From positions 419,961 to 483,960 of the forward strand of contig CALKXJ010000008.1 of the NCBI GenBank assembly GCA_938003835.1: a stretch of DNA of 64,000 bases, read 5' to 3'. Below are positions 26,191 to 34,123 of this stretch, one piece after another. The position numbers and the translations under genes were made by a program. Origin of the DNA: an uncultured Bryobacteraceae bacterium (GTDB taxonomy: Bacteria > Acidobacteriota > Terriglobia > Bryobacterales > Bryobacteraceae). The notes beneath the pieces were generated by a model that had not been told where the DNA came from, made no database searches, and saw only the letters and a program-made list of their open reading frames with translations. Position 1 is the stretch's first letter; each line of letters begins with the position of its first letter.

Positions 26191-27489
26191 TTAAGGACGG
26201 GGGCCCGGCACCGGGAGCGGATGGGGCGGGCGCCCCGAGACGCCCTCGTCGCCGCTGGTGTCCTGAGCCACCAGGCGTGCGCCCTTGGTGAGCACTTCGA
26301 TCGCCTTCTGCAACACCGTGTCCTGACTGAGGGGCAGCTCGGCCTGCGGCTCGATGGCGCGTTCGCTCTCGGAGACGGGCTCGCGCGCCATAGCGACCAC
26401 CGTTGGCGTGACGCCGGTGTCCTGGACGGCCTTGCCGCCCGGCGAATAAAACTTAGCTACCGAGAGGATCACCGCGCCGCCGTCATCGAGCGGAACCGGA
26501 CGGCGCAAGGCCGCATCGCCGTAGCTGCGCTCACCCACCACCTCGGCCCGCTTGTTCTCGAGCAGCGCCGCGGCCGCCAGCTCCGCGCCGCGCGCCGTGC
26601 CCCGGTTGATGACCACCACCAGCGGCAGACGGCAGACGGTCTTCTCACGGCTGGCCGTAAACTCCTGCTTTTCCACCTTCTGCCCGCGGAGCGAGCTCAG
26701 GGTGCCCTGGTCCAGGAACAGATCGGCAAGCTCTAGGCCCTCTTTGGGCTCGCCGGCGGCACTGTCGCGCAGATCCAGGATGATCTTGCTCGCCCCCTGC
26801 TTCATCAGGGACTCCAGGTGGCGCGCCACCTCGGCGGCCTTGCCGGGCTCCAGGCTCTGCACCCGAACGTGGCCGATTCCCTCCTGAATGATCTCCGAGC
26901 GGACCGGCGGATAGCGGACCTCCTCCCGCACCAGCCGGATCTCCTGCGGCTCGGCGCTTTCGCGGACGCGAAGAACGCTCAGCCGGACCTCGCTGCCAGG
27001 CGCTCCTTTGAGAAGCATCTCGGCGAAGGCGAGCGGCATGTCGCGCGTCGCTACGCCGTCGATGGCCTCGATCATGTCGCCGGTGTCGATGCCGGCGCGC
27101 GCGGCCGGCGAGCCGGGAATGGCGTCCACGACGCTCACGTAGCCCACCCGGCGCGACAGGATCAGCCCGACGCTCCCCTTGCCGTTGTTTTTCATCATCC
27201 GCGTGTACTGCTCGTACTGCTCGCGGTTCAGATAGCTGGCGTAGGGGTCGATCGCCTCGAGCAGGCCGTGCACGGCGCCGAGGGTGACGTCCTGCATGTC
27301 CGGCTCCTCGACATACTCGCTCTTGATGCGGGAAAGCACCTCGGTGAACACCGACAGGTGGCTATAAACGTTTTCCGGGCCGGCGCCACGCCCTAGCAGC
27401 GTTCCGAGCATCAGGAACAGCACCAGGGCCGCGGAGAAGGCGATCAGGATCAGTTTCGACCGGCTATGTCTCACAGGGTTTTGCTCCAA
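26191..27489 (-). CDS. Inactive S41-like C-terminal processing protease homologue
   Basis: A 432-aa protein with one N-terminal membrane anchor (SKLILIAFSAALVLFLMLG), a helical N-domain, a PDZ domain (about 100-190) and the CtpA protease fold. The motif that should read N-x-x-SASASE is NRGTARGAE, with Arg (codon 26590-26592) in place of the nucleophilic Ser. The later TFGKG is SYGDA, with Asp (26515-26517) in place of the catalytic Lys. The alignment is ungapped, so the dyad is truly lost. It probably binds C-termini through its PDZ domain as a scaffold or adaptor. Start at TTG 27489 or GTG 27474, the latter removing five residues; a purine-rich site lies upstream. Confidence 0.85.
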   Translation of the reverse strand: MEQNPVRHSRSKLILIAFSAALVLFLMLGTLLGRGAGPENVYSHLSVFTEVLSRIKSEYVEEPDMQDVTLGAVHGLLEAIDPYASYLNREQYEQYTRMMKNNGKGSVGLILSRRVGYVSVVDAIPGSPAARAGIDTGDMIEAIDGVATRDMPLAFAEMLLKGAPGSEVRLSVLRVRESAEPQEIRLVREEVRYPPVRSEIIQEGIGHVRVQSLEPGKAAEVARHLESLMKQGASKIILDLRDSAAGEPKEGLELADLFLDQGTLSSLRGQKVEKQEFTASREKTVCRLPLVVVINRGTARGAELAAAALLENKRAEVVGERSYGDAALRRPVPLDDGGAVILSVAKFYSPGGKAVQDTGVTPTVVAMAREPVSESERAIEPQAELPLSQDTVLQKAIEVLTKGARLVAQDTSGDEGVSGRPPHPLPVPGPRP

Positions 27490-27509
27490 GAGCCCCCTTC
27501 TTCCTCCTA

Positions 27510-27518
27510 AGTATAACA
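27510..27518 (-). promoter_or_regulatory. Extended -10 promoter of the S41-like gene
   Basis: On the minus strand TG, one base, TATACT (27518 down to 27510), without an obvious -35. The leader would be about 15-30 nt and includes the AGGAGG run. Confidence 0.5.
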
Positions 27519-27655
27519 GACGCTTTGACGTTCAGGAGGTTGCGCACTCCCTGGGGAACCCGGCCCTACGATACTTGAGAACTGCCGGGATGGTTCTAGC
27601 AGTACCTAGGTGGTTCGGTCCATTTTCACCCCTGCTTTCCCCTGATACGTTTAAG

Positions 27656-27803
27656 ACAGCTTCCGAGCGCACCTGAGGCGATCGGGACCCAAAAGCCCGG
27701 TGGCCTAAGCCCGAAGCCGGGAGCAAACTCCCGGCAGAGCCTTATCCCTGTTGGGAAAGAGAGGAGTAAGGCCCGCCCCAGGCGGGCGGAGGTGAGAGGA
27801 AAG
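27656..27803 (+). ncRNA. Structured 5' leader RNA candidate
   Basis: About 150 nt upstream of a small secreted-protein gene fold into several perfect hairpins: GCCGGGAG/CTCCCGGC with a CAAA loop (27716-27735), a two-part stem CCTTA-TCCC/GGGA with TAAGG (27740-27771), and CCCGCC/GGCGGG (27772-27786) directly before the ribosome site. The segment GGGACCCAAAAGCC...GGCCTAAG (about 27684-27710) resembles part of the c-di-GMP-I (GEMM) riboswitch core, but the rest of that consensus cannot be aligned. A possible -10 is GATACG near 27640-27650. The structure is visible; a ligand is not established. Confidence 0.4.
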
Positions 27804-28253
27804 ATGAACGGAATCAAGAAGATGATGGCTGGTTTGACGCTCTGTGCCGCATTGTCGGCTTCGACGCTTCAGGCTCAGGATGGCGCCGAGCGGAAAGGTC
27901 TCGGCAGGCTCTGGTGGTCGAGCGTTGCGGCGGTGGTAGCCGGTTCGGCCCTGGACGCCCACTCTTCCTGGGGCCGCCAGGAGCTCAACCCCGTGCTCCG
28001 GGGCGCCAACGGCGAGTTCGGCATGAAGGCGGTTGCGATCAAGGCGGCCATCGCGGGCGGTGTGGTCGGCGCCCAGTACCTGATGCTGCGGAAGAACCCT
28101 GGCGCGGCCAGGCACGCTGCCATCGCCAATTTCGCCATGGCGGGCGTCTTCGGCGGCGTCGCCTACTACAACCACACGAACCACCGATCGTTTTCTTCCC
28201 CGGCGCCCGCCCCGCGGCCGGCGTATCTGGTGGCCGCCCCTATGGCGGAGTGA
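27804..28253 (+). CDS. Small exported protein of unknown function
   Basis: A 149-aa protein with a clear signal peptide (MNGIKKMMAGLTLCAALSASTLQAQ), then two hydrophobic helices (SSVAAVVAGSALDAHSSW and GMKAVAIKAAIAGGVVGAQYLML) and a third near FAMAGVFGGVAYY, ending in a Pro/Ala tail. It looks like a small membrane-inserted or periplasmic protein. ATG 27804 is preferred over GTG 27792 because of the ribosome site and signal peptide. Its long structured leader suggests post-transcriptional control. I do not recognise a family. Confidence 0.75.
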   Translation: MNGIKKMMAGLTLCAALSASTLQAQDGAERKGLGRLWWSSVAAVVAGSALDAHSSWGRQELNPVLRGANGEFGMKAVAIKAAIAGGVVGAQYLMLRKNPGAARHAAIANFAMAGVFGGVAYYNHTNHRSFSSPAPAPRPAYLVAAPMAE

Positions 28254-28267
28254 AGGGCCGGGCGCCA

Positions 28268-29371
28268 TTAGCGGCCCGGGTCCCAGATGGTGGCGGCGAT
28301 GTAGCGCTCCGAGTCGGCCGAGTCGTTGAAATAGTATACTGTCACCAATTTTCCGTCGGGTCGCTGGACGGTGCGGGCGTAGCCCAGGTCCCAGTTGCCG
28401 CCATCCTTGCGAAGGATGATCTCCTCGCCCCAGCTTTGGCCTTCGTCGGTGCTGATCTTGGCCCGGATTCCGTACGGGGACTGGCGAAAGCCGTAGGTCA
28501 GCACCAGGCGGCCGTCGGCGAGCCTGGTCAGGCAGGGGGGATTGCCGCCGGTCACCACCACCGGCTGCCCGACAAAGTGCCACGATTCGCCATCGTCGAA
28601 AGAGCGCCAGGCGTCGATCCAGTGCCGGCGGCGGATGGCGGTGAAGATGTGTTTCGGTCCGAGCCGCACCGACGAGGGCATGATGGCGTAATCTTGCGGC
28701 TCCGGGCCGATGAAGGAGACGAAGTTCCACGTCTTGCCGCCATCGCGCGTGCGCACCGCGATGACGCGGCCTTCTCGGCCGTTGGATTTCGCGGCCGTCA
28801 GAAACAGCGTGCAGTCATGCCTGCCGTTCACCAGATAATCGGTCCTCGCGGCGGTGCCCGGCTGGCCGAAGTTCGGCAGGCGGAAAGGTCCCTGCCAGCT
28901 CCGGCCGCGGTCGTAGGAATAGTAAAAGCGCGAGTTGCCCGCGTGGATGCTGGTCATGCGGGCCGTCAGCGCGAAATCCGGGTGGGTGAAGTCGATTCCG
29001 CCGGGACAGTCCACGGGCTCACGGCCCTCTGTCCCCGTCGGCACTCCCGCCACCTTCTCACCGGGCGGCGGGCGCAAGCCCTCCGGCCGCTCGAGCGTCC
29101 ACGTCTCGCCGCCGTCCAGGCTGCGCGCCAGCACATGCTCGGCCGGGCGGCTGTAATCGATCGCATGGCCGGTCTCGCGCTTCTCGAAGTAGCCGAGCTC
29201 GAAGCCGACGACGATCTCGTTGCCCCAGGACCAGATGCCGTGGTTGGCCGGCCAGCCGCCGAAGCGGCCCGCCTCGCGATAGACAACCAGATGGCGAACG
29301 ACCCTGGGCGGCTCGGCGGCTCGAAGCGCCGCCGGGCTCAAGAATCCGGCTAACAGCGTTCTCCTGGTCAC
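28268..29371 (-). CDS. Tat-exported BNR/Asp-box sialidase-like glycosidase
   Basis: A 367-aa beta-propeller protein with a twin-arginine-type leader (VTRRTLLAGFLSPAALRAAE). Five Asp boxes are visible: SLDGGETW, SYDRGRSW, TRDGGKTW, SFDDGESW and STDEGQSW. This is the sialidase/BNR fold; true exo-sialidase activity is not certain since the Arg triad cannot be verified. GTG 29371 overlaps the fucosidase stop by 4 nt (GTGA), so the two are one operon acting on decorated glycans. A repeat-like 20-mer lies inside the coding region near the C-terminus (28333-28352). Confidence 0.85.
   Translation of the reverse strand: MTRRTLLAGFLSPAALRAAEPPRVVRHLVVYREAGRFGGWPANHGIWSWGNEIVVGFELGYFEKRETGHAIDYSRPAEHVLARSLDGGETWTLERPEGLRPPPGEKVAGVPTGTEGREPVDCPGGIDFTHPDFALTARMTSIHAGNSRFYYSYDRGRSWQGPFRLPNFGQPGTAARTDYLVNGRHDCTLFLTAAKSNGREGRVIAVRTRDGGKTWNFVSFIGPEPQDYAIMPSSVRLGPKHIFTAIRRRHWIDAWRSFDDGESWHFVGQPVVVTGGNPPCLTRLADGRLVLTYGFRQSPYGIRAKISTDEGQSWGEEIILRKDGGNWDLGYARTVQRPDGKLVTVYYFNDSADSERYIAATIWDPGR
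28333..28352 (-). repeat. Partial REP-like element inside the sialidase-like gene (unit C)
   Basis: On the minus strand AAATTGGTGACAGTATACT differs from the canonical unit at one of 19 positions. It is read in frame as KLVTVYY, using AT-rich codons amid GC-rich ones. The right half of the unit is absent. Confidence 0.55.
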
Positions 29372-30678
29372 TTGCCTCCCTCCCTTGCGCGCCGGGCGAT
29401 CTCCCCAGGCTCGGCATGGGTGATCTTCAAGACCACCGGATTGGGCCACGTCCGGTCGTTGTAAAGCCGCTGGGCACGCATGGCGCGAATGTGCAGCCCT
29501 TCGGCGTCCTGGCGCCAGGTGGTCCGCGGGATCACGTCCGGCTTGTATTCGAGCACCTCGTCGGACTGCCCGAGGATGCTCACCCGGGTCCGCTCGGTGG
29601 CGCGCACCGACCGGAGGGTGAACTCCCTCCAGGCGCCGAAGTTCCAGCGCGGGCCGGTCACGAAGGCGTAAACCGTGTTCTCGTTCCGTTTCCGCGTAAA
29701 CCAGATCGTCCCCTCGTTTGTGGTGATCCAGGGCCGCACGGCGTGAATCGCCTCGGAGTTGACGAACATCCACAGGGCGATCTCGCGCAGCCGCTCCTCC
29801 TGCTCGATGGGAAGCTCTCCATCGGGCTTGGGACCGACGTTGAGCAGGAGATTGCCGCCTTTGGCGCGCGTTTCAATCAGGATCCCGATCAGCTCGGTTC
29901 CGGACTTGTAGGATTCGTTGGTGGGCTTGTATTGCCACTGGGTGCCCATCGTCATGCAGGCTTCCCAGGGGCCCTCCACCGGCTCGCCGGGGATGAACTG
30001 CTCGGGCGTCTCCATGGCGCCGCGCGTGACGACGATCTCGGGCTGCAACCGCCAGCACTCCTCACGGAGACCCTCGGCCGGCCCGTCCAAAAAGATGACG
30101 TCGATCGGGCCGTAGCGCGTGAGCAGCTCGCCGAGCTGGCGCTTGTCGTAGTCGAGCAGGGCGGGGAACTTGGCCGGATTTACCGCATCGGTGTCGCGCT
30201 CGATCCGGCGGCCGTTCTGGTGAAGAAACCAGAAGTCGTCCGGGGAAAAATAGAGGCCTGGTGCGATGCCCTGCTCGCGGAAGGCCGCGAGCACCTCAGC
30301 GGTAATGTCCCGGCGGAACGGCGTCTCCATGATGTTGAAGGGAGTCGTTGCGGTGGCATACATACAGAAGCCGGAGTGGTGCTTCGCTGTGAAGACCACG
30401 TAGCGAAAGCCGGCCAGGCGCGCCAGCACGGCCCAATCGCGCGGATAAAACTTCCGCGGATGGAAGGTTCGGGGCAGGTCTACAAAAAAGCGCCGCACGT
30501 AGTCGGCGTCGGCCCCCACCAGCGAATGGCTGATGACGGAGCCGAGCTGGCTGTCCAGACTCCAATGGATGAACAGCCCGAAGCCGAGATCGCGGAACCA
30601 TTCCAGGCGCTCCGGCCGGTTCTGGGCCTGGGCGGCGAGCGCGGCCGCAAGCAGGATCAGGACGCGCAAAGGCTGCAT
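29368..30678 (-). CDS. Exported alpha-L-fucosidase (GH29)
   Basis: A 436-aa glycosidase with a signal peptide (MQPLRVLILLAAALAAQAQ). Family GH29 features: FGLFIHWSLDSQ near the start, FTAKHHSGFCMY (residues 97-108), and the nucleophile Asp198 in PIDVIFLDGP. The acid/base residue is variable in this family and I do not assign it. It removes alpha-linked fucose from glycans, probably in the periplasm. It forms a two-gene operon with the sialidase-like gene (4-nt overlap) and is divergent from an SDR gene with 26 nt between starts. Confidence 0.93.
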   Translation of the reverse strand: MQPLRVLILLAAALAAQAQNRPERLEWFRDLGFGLFIHWSLDSQLGSVISHSLVGADADYVRRFFVDLPRTFHPRKFYPRDWAVLARLAGFRYVVFTAKHHSGFCMYATATTPFNIMETPFRRDITAEVLAAFREQGIAPGLYFSPDDFWFLHQNGRRIERDTDAVNPAKFPALLDYDKRQLGELLTRYGPIDVIFLDGPAEGLREECWRLQPEIVVTRGAMETPEQFIPGEPVEGPWEACMTMGTQWQYKPTNESYKSGTELIGILIETRAKGGNLLLNVGPKPDGELPIEQEERLREIALWMFVNSEAIHAVRPWITTNEGTIWFTRKRNENTVYAFVTGPRWNFGAWREFTLRSVRATERTRVSILGQSDEVLEYKPDVIPRTTWRQDAEGLHIRAMRAQRLYNDRTWPNPVVLKITHAEPGEIARRAREGGK

Positions 30679-30691
30679 GTCGGAGACATTT

Positions 30692-30697
30692 TATATT
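30692..30697 (+). promoter_or_regulatory. -10 box for a leaderless SDR transcript
   Basis: TATATT at 30692-30697 ends 7 nt before GTG 30705, within the 26-nt space between divergent starts. No Shine-Dalgarno is present. Confidence 0.5.
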
Positions 30698-30704
30698 GGT
30701 GTTC

Positions 30705-31481
30705 GTGAGTTGGGAAACGGCAAAGGAATTCTCGGGCAGGACGGCCTTCGTCACGGGGGCCTCGCGCGGAATCGGGGCGGCCACGGCCGTGGCGCTGGCG
30801 CGCGCCGGCGTGACGCGCGTGGTGATCCATTACAACTCCTACCGCGAAGGCGCCGAGGCCACGCTCGAGGCCATCCGCGCCGCCGGGGCAGAGACGGCCG
30901 CCATCCAGGCGGATCTCGGCGAGGAGGCAGGCATCGAAGCCTGCCTCGCGGCTCTGGCCGAGGTGGCGCCGGAGGTGGATCTGCTCATCAACAATGCCGG
31001 CTCGCTCGTGCGCCGCGTCAGCTTCGCGGAATACCCGAGCGATCTGTTCGACCGCGTGATGCGCCTAAACGTGAAAAGCGCTTGGCGGATTTCGCAGGCG
31101 ATCGCCCCGGGCATGGTGGCACGTCGCAGCGGCGTGATTGTTTTCGTTAGCTCGATTGCGGCGCGGAACGGCGGCGGTCCGGGCGCGACCGTTTACGCGG
31201 CGGCCAAGGCGGCGGTTTCGGCCATGACCAAGGGCTTGGCGCGCGAGCTGGCGCCGCACGGCGTGCGCGTCAACGCCATCAGCCCGGGCACGGTGGACAA
31301 CGATTTTCACCGGCAGTTTTCCACCCGCGAGATGCTCGACCGCGTGGTGGCGCAGACCCCTCTGGGGCGCCTGGCCACCAACGAGGAGATGGCCGAGGTG
31401 GTCGTCTTTCTCTGCTCGAACGCCTCGCGCTACGTCATCGGCCAGACGATCGAGGTCAACGGCGGCATGTACATGGTCTGA
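30705..31481 (+). CDS. Short-chain dehydrogenase/reductase (FabG-like)
   Basis: A 258-aa classical SDR: cofactor motif TGASRGIGAAT, NNAG, the active-site Ser in FVSSIAARNG and the YxxxK motif in VYAAAKAAVSAM, ending in IEVNGGMYMV. It reduces or oxidises an alcohol/ketone with NAD(P)H; homologues act on acyl-ACP or sugars. GTG 30705 is preferred over TTG 30696 and GTG 30699 because it sits at the expected transcription start. Its position beside the fucosidase suggests a fucose or sugar-alcohol dehydrogenase, but that is inference. Confidence 0.9.
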   Translation: MSWETAKEFSGRTAFVTGASRGIGAATAVALARAGVTRVVIHYNSYREGAEATLEAIRAAGAETAAIQADLGEEAGIEACLAALAEVAPEVDLLINNAGSLVRRVSFAEYPSDLFDRVMRLNVKSAWRISQAIAPGMVARRSGVIVFVSSIAARNGGGPGATVYAAAKAAVSAMTKGLARELAPHGVRVNAISPGTVDNDFHRQFSTREMLDRVVAQTPLGRLATNEEMAEVVVFLCSNASRYVIGQTIEVNGGMYMV

Positions 31482-31492
31482 GGCGCCACCGC

Positions 31493-34051
31493 TCAGCGCA
31501 TGGCGATGGTGACGCCGGGCTGGCTGGAGACGCCGCCGACGATCAGCTCGAGCGGCAGCACGCCCGTCGGCACAAGCCCCGAGGGCAGCCGGATGTTGAT
31601 CTGCATCAAGCCCGGGTAGCCGGGCGCCTGGCCGGCATACTCGATTTCGACGGGCAGGCCGGCCAAGCGCACAGCGACGGGCAGCAGCGGCTTCGGCAGC
31701 GGCTCATCCGTGGTACGGCCTTCGCCGGTGGCGTAGAAAGTCAGCACGGAGCCCTGGCGAGCGGGCCGCTCGGGCGAGTTGAGCGTGCCGTCTTCGTTCA
31801 CCGCCGCGGCCTGTCCGGCGCCGCCGGCAAGCGTAAAGATACCGGGCGCAGCCGCCACCACGCTCAGCCGGCAGCGGGCCCGGGGCCGGCCGTTTTCGCG
31901 GACTTCGATCTCGACCGTCGAACCGGGCTCGACCCCGGCAGGCAGGCGGGTGTTGATCTGCCCGTCGTCCCGGTAGAAAACGGGCGCTGGCACGCCGCCG
32001 ATGCGCACCTCGCTACCGAAGCCTTTGCCGAACAGAGTCACCAACTGACCGGGGGCCGCCGGGCCAGGTTTCAGGGTAGCGGCGTGCACAGCGACGCATT
32101 CCGTGACGTCCTCGAGCGCCGGGGGCGCGACGAGCGGCGTGAGACGGCGTATGCGACCGTTGTCGAGGTCAGCAACGTAGATCCGTCCTTGCGGATCGAC
32201 GGCGACGGCGGCAGGCGAGTTCAGCCGGGCAAGGTGGGCGGCGCCGCCATCGCCAGCAAAGCCGGCCGTGCCATCGCCCGCAATCGTCCGGATGATGCCA
32301 TCGTGGCCCACGAGGCGCACGCGGTGATTGCCCGTGTCGGCGATATAGAGATTCCCGTCGCGATCGACGGCCACGCCGGCTGGGGAGTCGAGCCGGGCCT
32401 CCCGGGCGGCGCCGCCGTCGCCGCCGTAGCCCGGCCGGCCGTCGCCCGCAACCGTCGCGATTCGCCCGGCGGGATCGATTCGCCGGATGCGGTGGCCGCC
32501 TCGCTCGGCGACGTAGAGAGCGCCTTCGGCATCGACGGCGAGGCCGGCGGGCGTATCCAGCTGCGCCTCGCGCGCCGGTCCGCCGTCGCCCCGGCCGCCA
32601 GGCGTGCCCGTGCCGGCCACGGTGGCGATATTGCCCGCCGGTGTGATCATCCGCACCCGGTGGTTGCCGCTGTCGGCGACGTAGAGGTTGCCCTGGTTGT
32701 CGCGGGCCAGGCCGCGCGGCCGGTCAAGCCGCGCTCCCAGGGCCGGCCCGCCGTCGCCGGAAAAGCCCGCTTCCCCGGTACCCGCCACCGGCACCACGGC
32801 GCCGCGGGCGGTGATCTTCACTACCCGGTGGCCCAGATAGTCGGCCACGAAGAGATCGCCCGCGCCCGCCGGGGCCACCGCCACCGGATCCCACAGCCCA
32901 GCCGCAGCCACGGTGGATAGCAGGCCGGCGGCGTCGAGCTTGCGGATCGCCTTTCGGCCCTCTTCGGCGATCAGCAGGTCTCCGGCGTCGTCGAGCGCCA
33001 CGCCGATCGGCCCAACGAGGCGCGTGCGGGTGGCGAGGACGGCGCCCGGATCCAGGGCATCCATCCCCGCGAGACGGCGCACTTCCCCGCGCGAGTTCAC
33101 GAGCCAGAGGCGGCGCCGGTCGGCCACACACAGAGCGCCGTCCGGCCCGGACGCCACAGCGCGCAGGTCCTCAAGCGGTATCGGGGCCGGAAGAGGCTCC
33201 AGGCGCCCCTCCGGCGGCAGGCGCACGACCGCGCGCGCTCCCGCTGAAGCCACGTAGAGCACGCCGGCCGGATCGAGCGCCAGGGAGACCGGCCAAGCGA
33301 GACCTTCGAGCACGGTCTCGATGCGCCCGCCCGAGAGGCGGCGCACGCGGCCATTGCCGCTGTCGGCGATGTAAAGGCCGCCTGTCCCATCCAGGGCGAG
33401 CCCGGCGGGGGAATGGAGCAGCGTCTGGGCGGCAATGCCGTCGCCCGCATACCCGGCGATTCCCACGCCCGCGAGAAGGAAAAGCACGCCGGACGGGGTC
33501 AATGCCCAGACGCGGTGCTCGAGGAAGTCGGAGAAATAAACGGCGCCGGCGGAATCGACGGTGAGATTGCGCGGGCCGCCCAGGCGGGCGTTGCGCGCGG
33601 CGAGACCATCGGCCGGTGCAGTCGAGCCGCCACCGGCGACGGTTTCCATGCGCCCGTCCGGTGTGATGCGGCGTACGCGGCCGTTGCCAAAGTCCGCGAT
33701 GTAGACGTTGCCGCGGGCGTCGATGGCGACATCGTAGGGCCGGTCGAGCCGGGCTTCACGTGCCGGGCCACCGTCGCCCGAAAAGCCGGCCGCGCCTGTG
33801 CCCGCGAACGGTTCGAGCGTGCGCGAGGCCAGATCGAGTTTCCAGACGCGGTTGGCCACAGCGTCGGCCAGGTAGAGATTGCCGGAGCGGTCCGCGGCGA
33901 CGCCTTCCAGGCCGCCAAGGGCGATCTCGGTCGCCGGGCCGCCGTCATCTGCGGCGCCGGCGACGGTTTCGATCACGTAGGAGGGCCCCGGAGCGGCAAC
34001 CAGCGCTCCGGCAAGAGTGGTCGATACGAGGAGGGCGGCGCCAGCCCGCAT
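31493..34051 (-). CDS. Exported NHL-repeat beta-propeller protein with TIGR03437-like C-terminus
   Basis: An 852-aa exported protein. After a signal peptide (MRAGAALLVSTTLAGALVAA) come about a dozen NHL-type repeats such as ARLDRPYDVAIDARGNVYIADFGNGRVRRITPDG, each with the AGTGxxGFSGDGGPA insert. The last 220 residues (from about VAVHAATLKPGPAAPGQL) contain FGKGFGSEVRIGGVPAPVF...GQINTRLPAGV and the closing PGYPGLMQINIRLPSGL, matching the TIGR03437-type domain expanded in Solibacter relatives. It probably binds ligands at the surface. ATG 34051 follows GGAAGGGAG. It is divergent from the M10 protease gene. Confidence 0.9.
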   Translation of the reverse strand: MRAGAALLVSTTLAGALVAAPGPSYVIETVAGAADDGGPATEIALGGLEGVAADRSGNLYLADAVANRVWKLDLASRTLEPFAGTGAAGFSGDGGPAREARLDRPYDVAIDARGNVYIADFGNGRVRRITPDGRMETVAGGGSTAPADGLAARNARLGGPRNLTVDSAGAVYFSDFLEHRVWALTPSGVLFLLAGVGIAGYAGDGIAAQTLLHSPAGLALDGTGGLYIADSGNGRVRRLSGGRIETVLEGLAWPVSLALDPAGVLYVASAGARAVVRLPPEGRLEPLPAPIPLEDLRAVASGPDGALCVADRRRLWLVNSRGEVRRLAGMDALDPGAVLATRTRLVGPIGVALDDAGDLLIAEEGRKAIRKLDAAGLLSTVAAAGLWDPVAVAPAGAGDLFVADYLGHRVVKITARGAVVPVAGTGEAGFSGDGGPALGARLDRPRGLARDNQGNLYVADSGNHRVRMITPAGNIATVAGTGTPGGRGDGGPAREAQLDTPAGLAVDAEGALYVAERGGHRIRRIDPAGRIATVAGDGRPGYGGDGGAAREARLDSPAGVAVDRDGNLYIADTGNHRVRLVGHDGIIRTIAGDGTAGFAGDGGAAHLARLNSPAAVAVDPQGRIYVADLDNGRIRRLTPLVAPPALEDVTECVAVHAATLKPGPAAPGQLVTLFGKGFGSEVRIGGVPAPVFYRDDGQINTRLPAGVEPGSTVEIEVRENGRPRARCRLSVVAAAPGIFTLAGGAGQAAAVNEDGTLNSPERPARQGSVLTFYATGEGRTTDEPLPKPLLPVAVRLAGLPVEIEYAGQAPGYPGLMQINIRLPSGLVPTGVLPLELIVGGVSSQPGVTIAMR

Positions 34052-34123
34052 AAGGTCTCTACTCCCTTCCAACTAAGTGCTCTCGGCTTCAAGAAGCTCT
34101 CCGGCGGCGCGATAAGGGCCGAT

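Noticed and set aside
27656..27803. A definite c-di-GMP-I riboswitch
   Set aside because: Only one segment of the consensus resembles it; the GNRA-receptor part and the first stem could not be aligned.
31493..34051. NHL repeats as a DNA tandem-repeat array
   Set aside because: The repetition is at protein level; the nucleotide copies are too diverged to be a recent tandem expansion.
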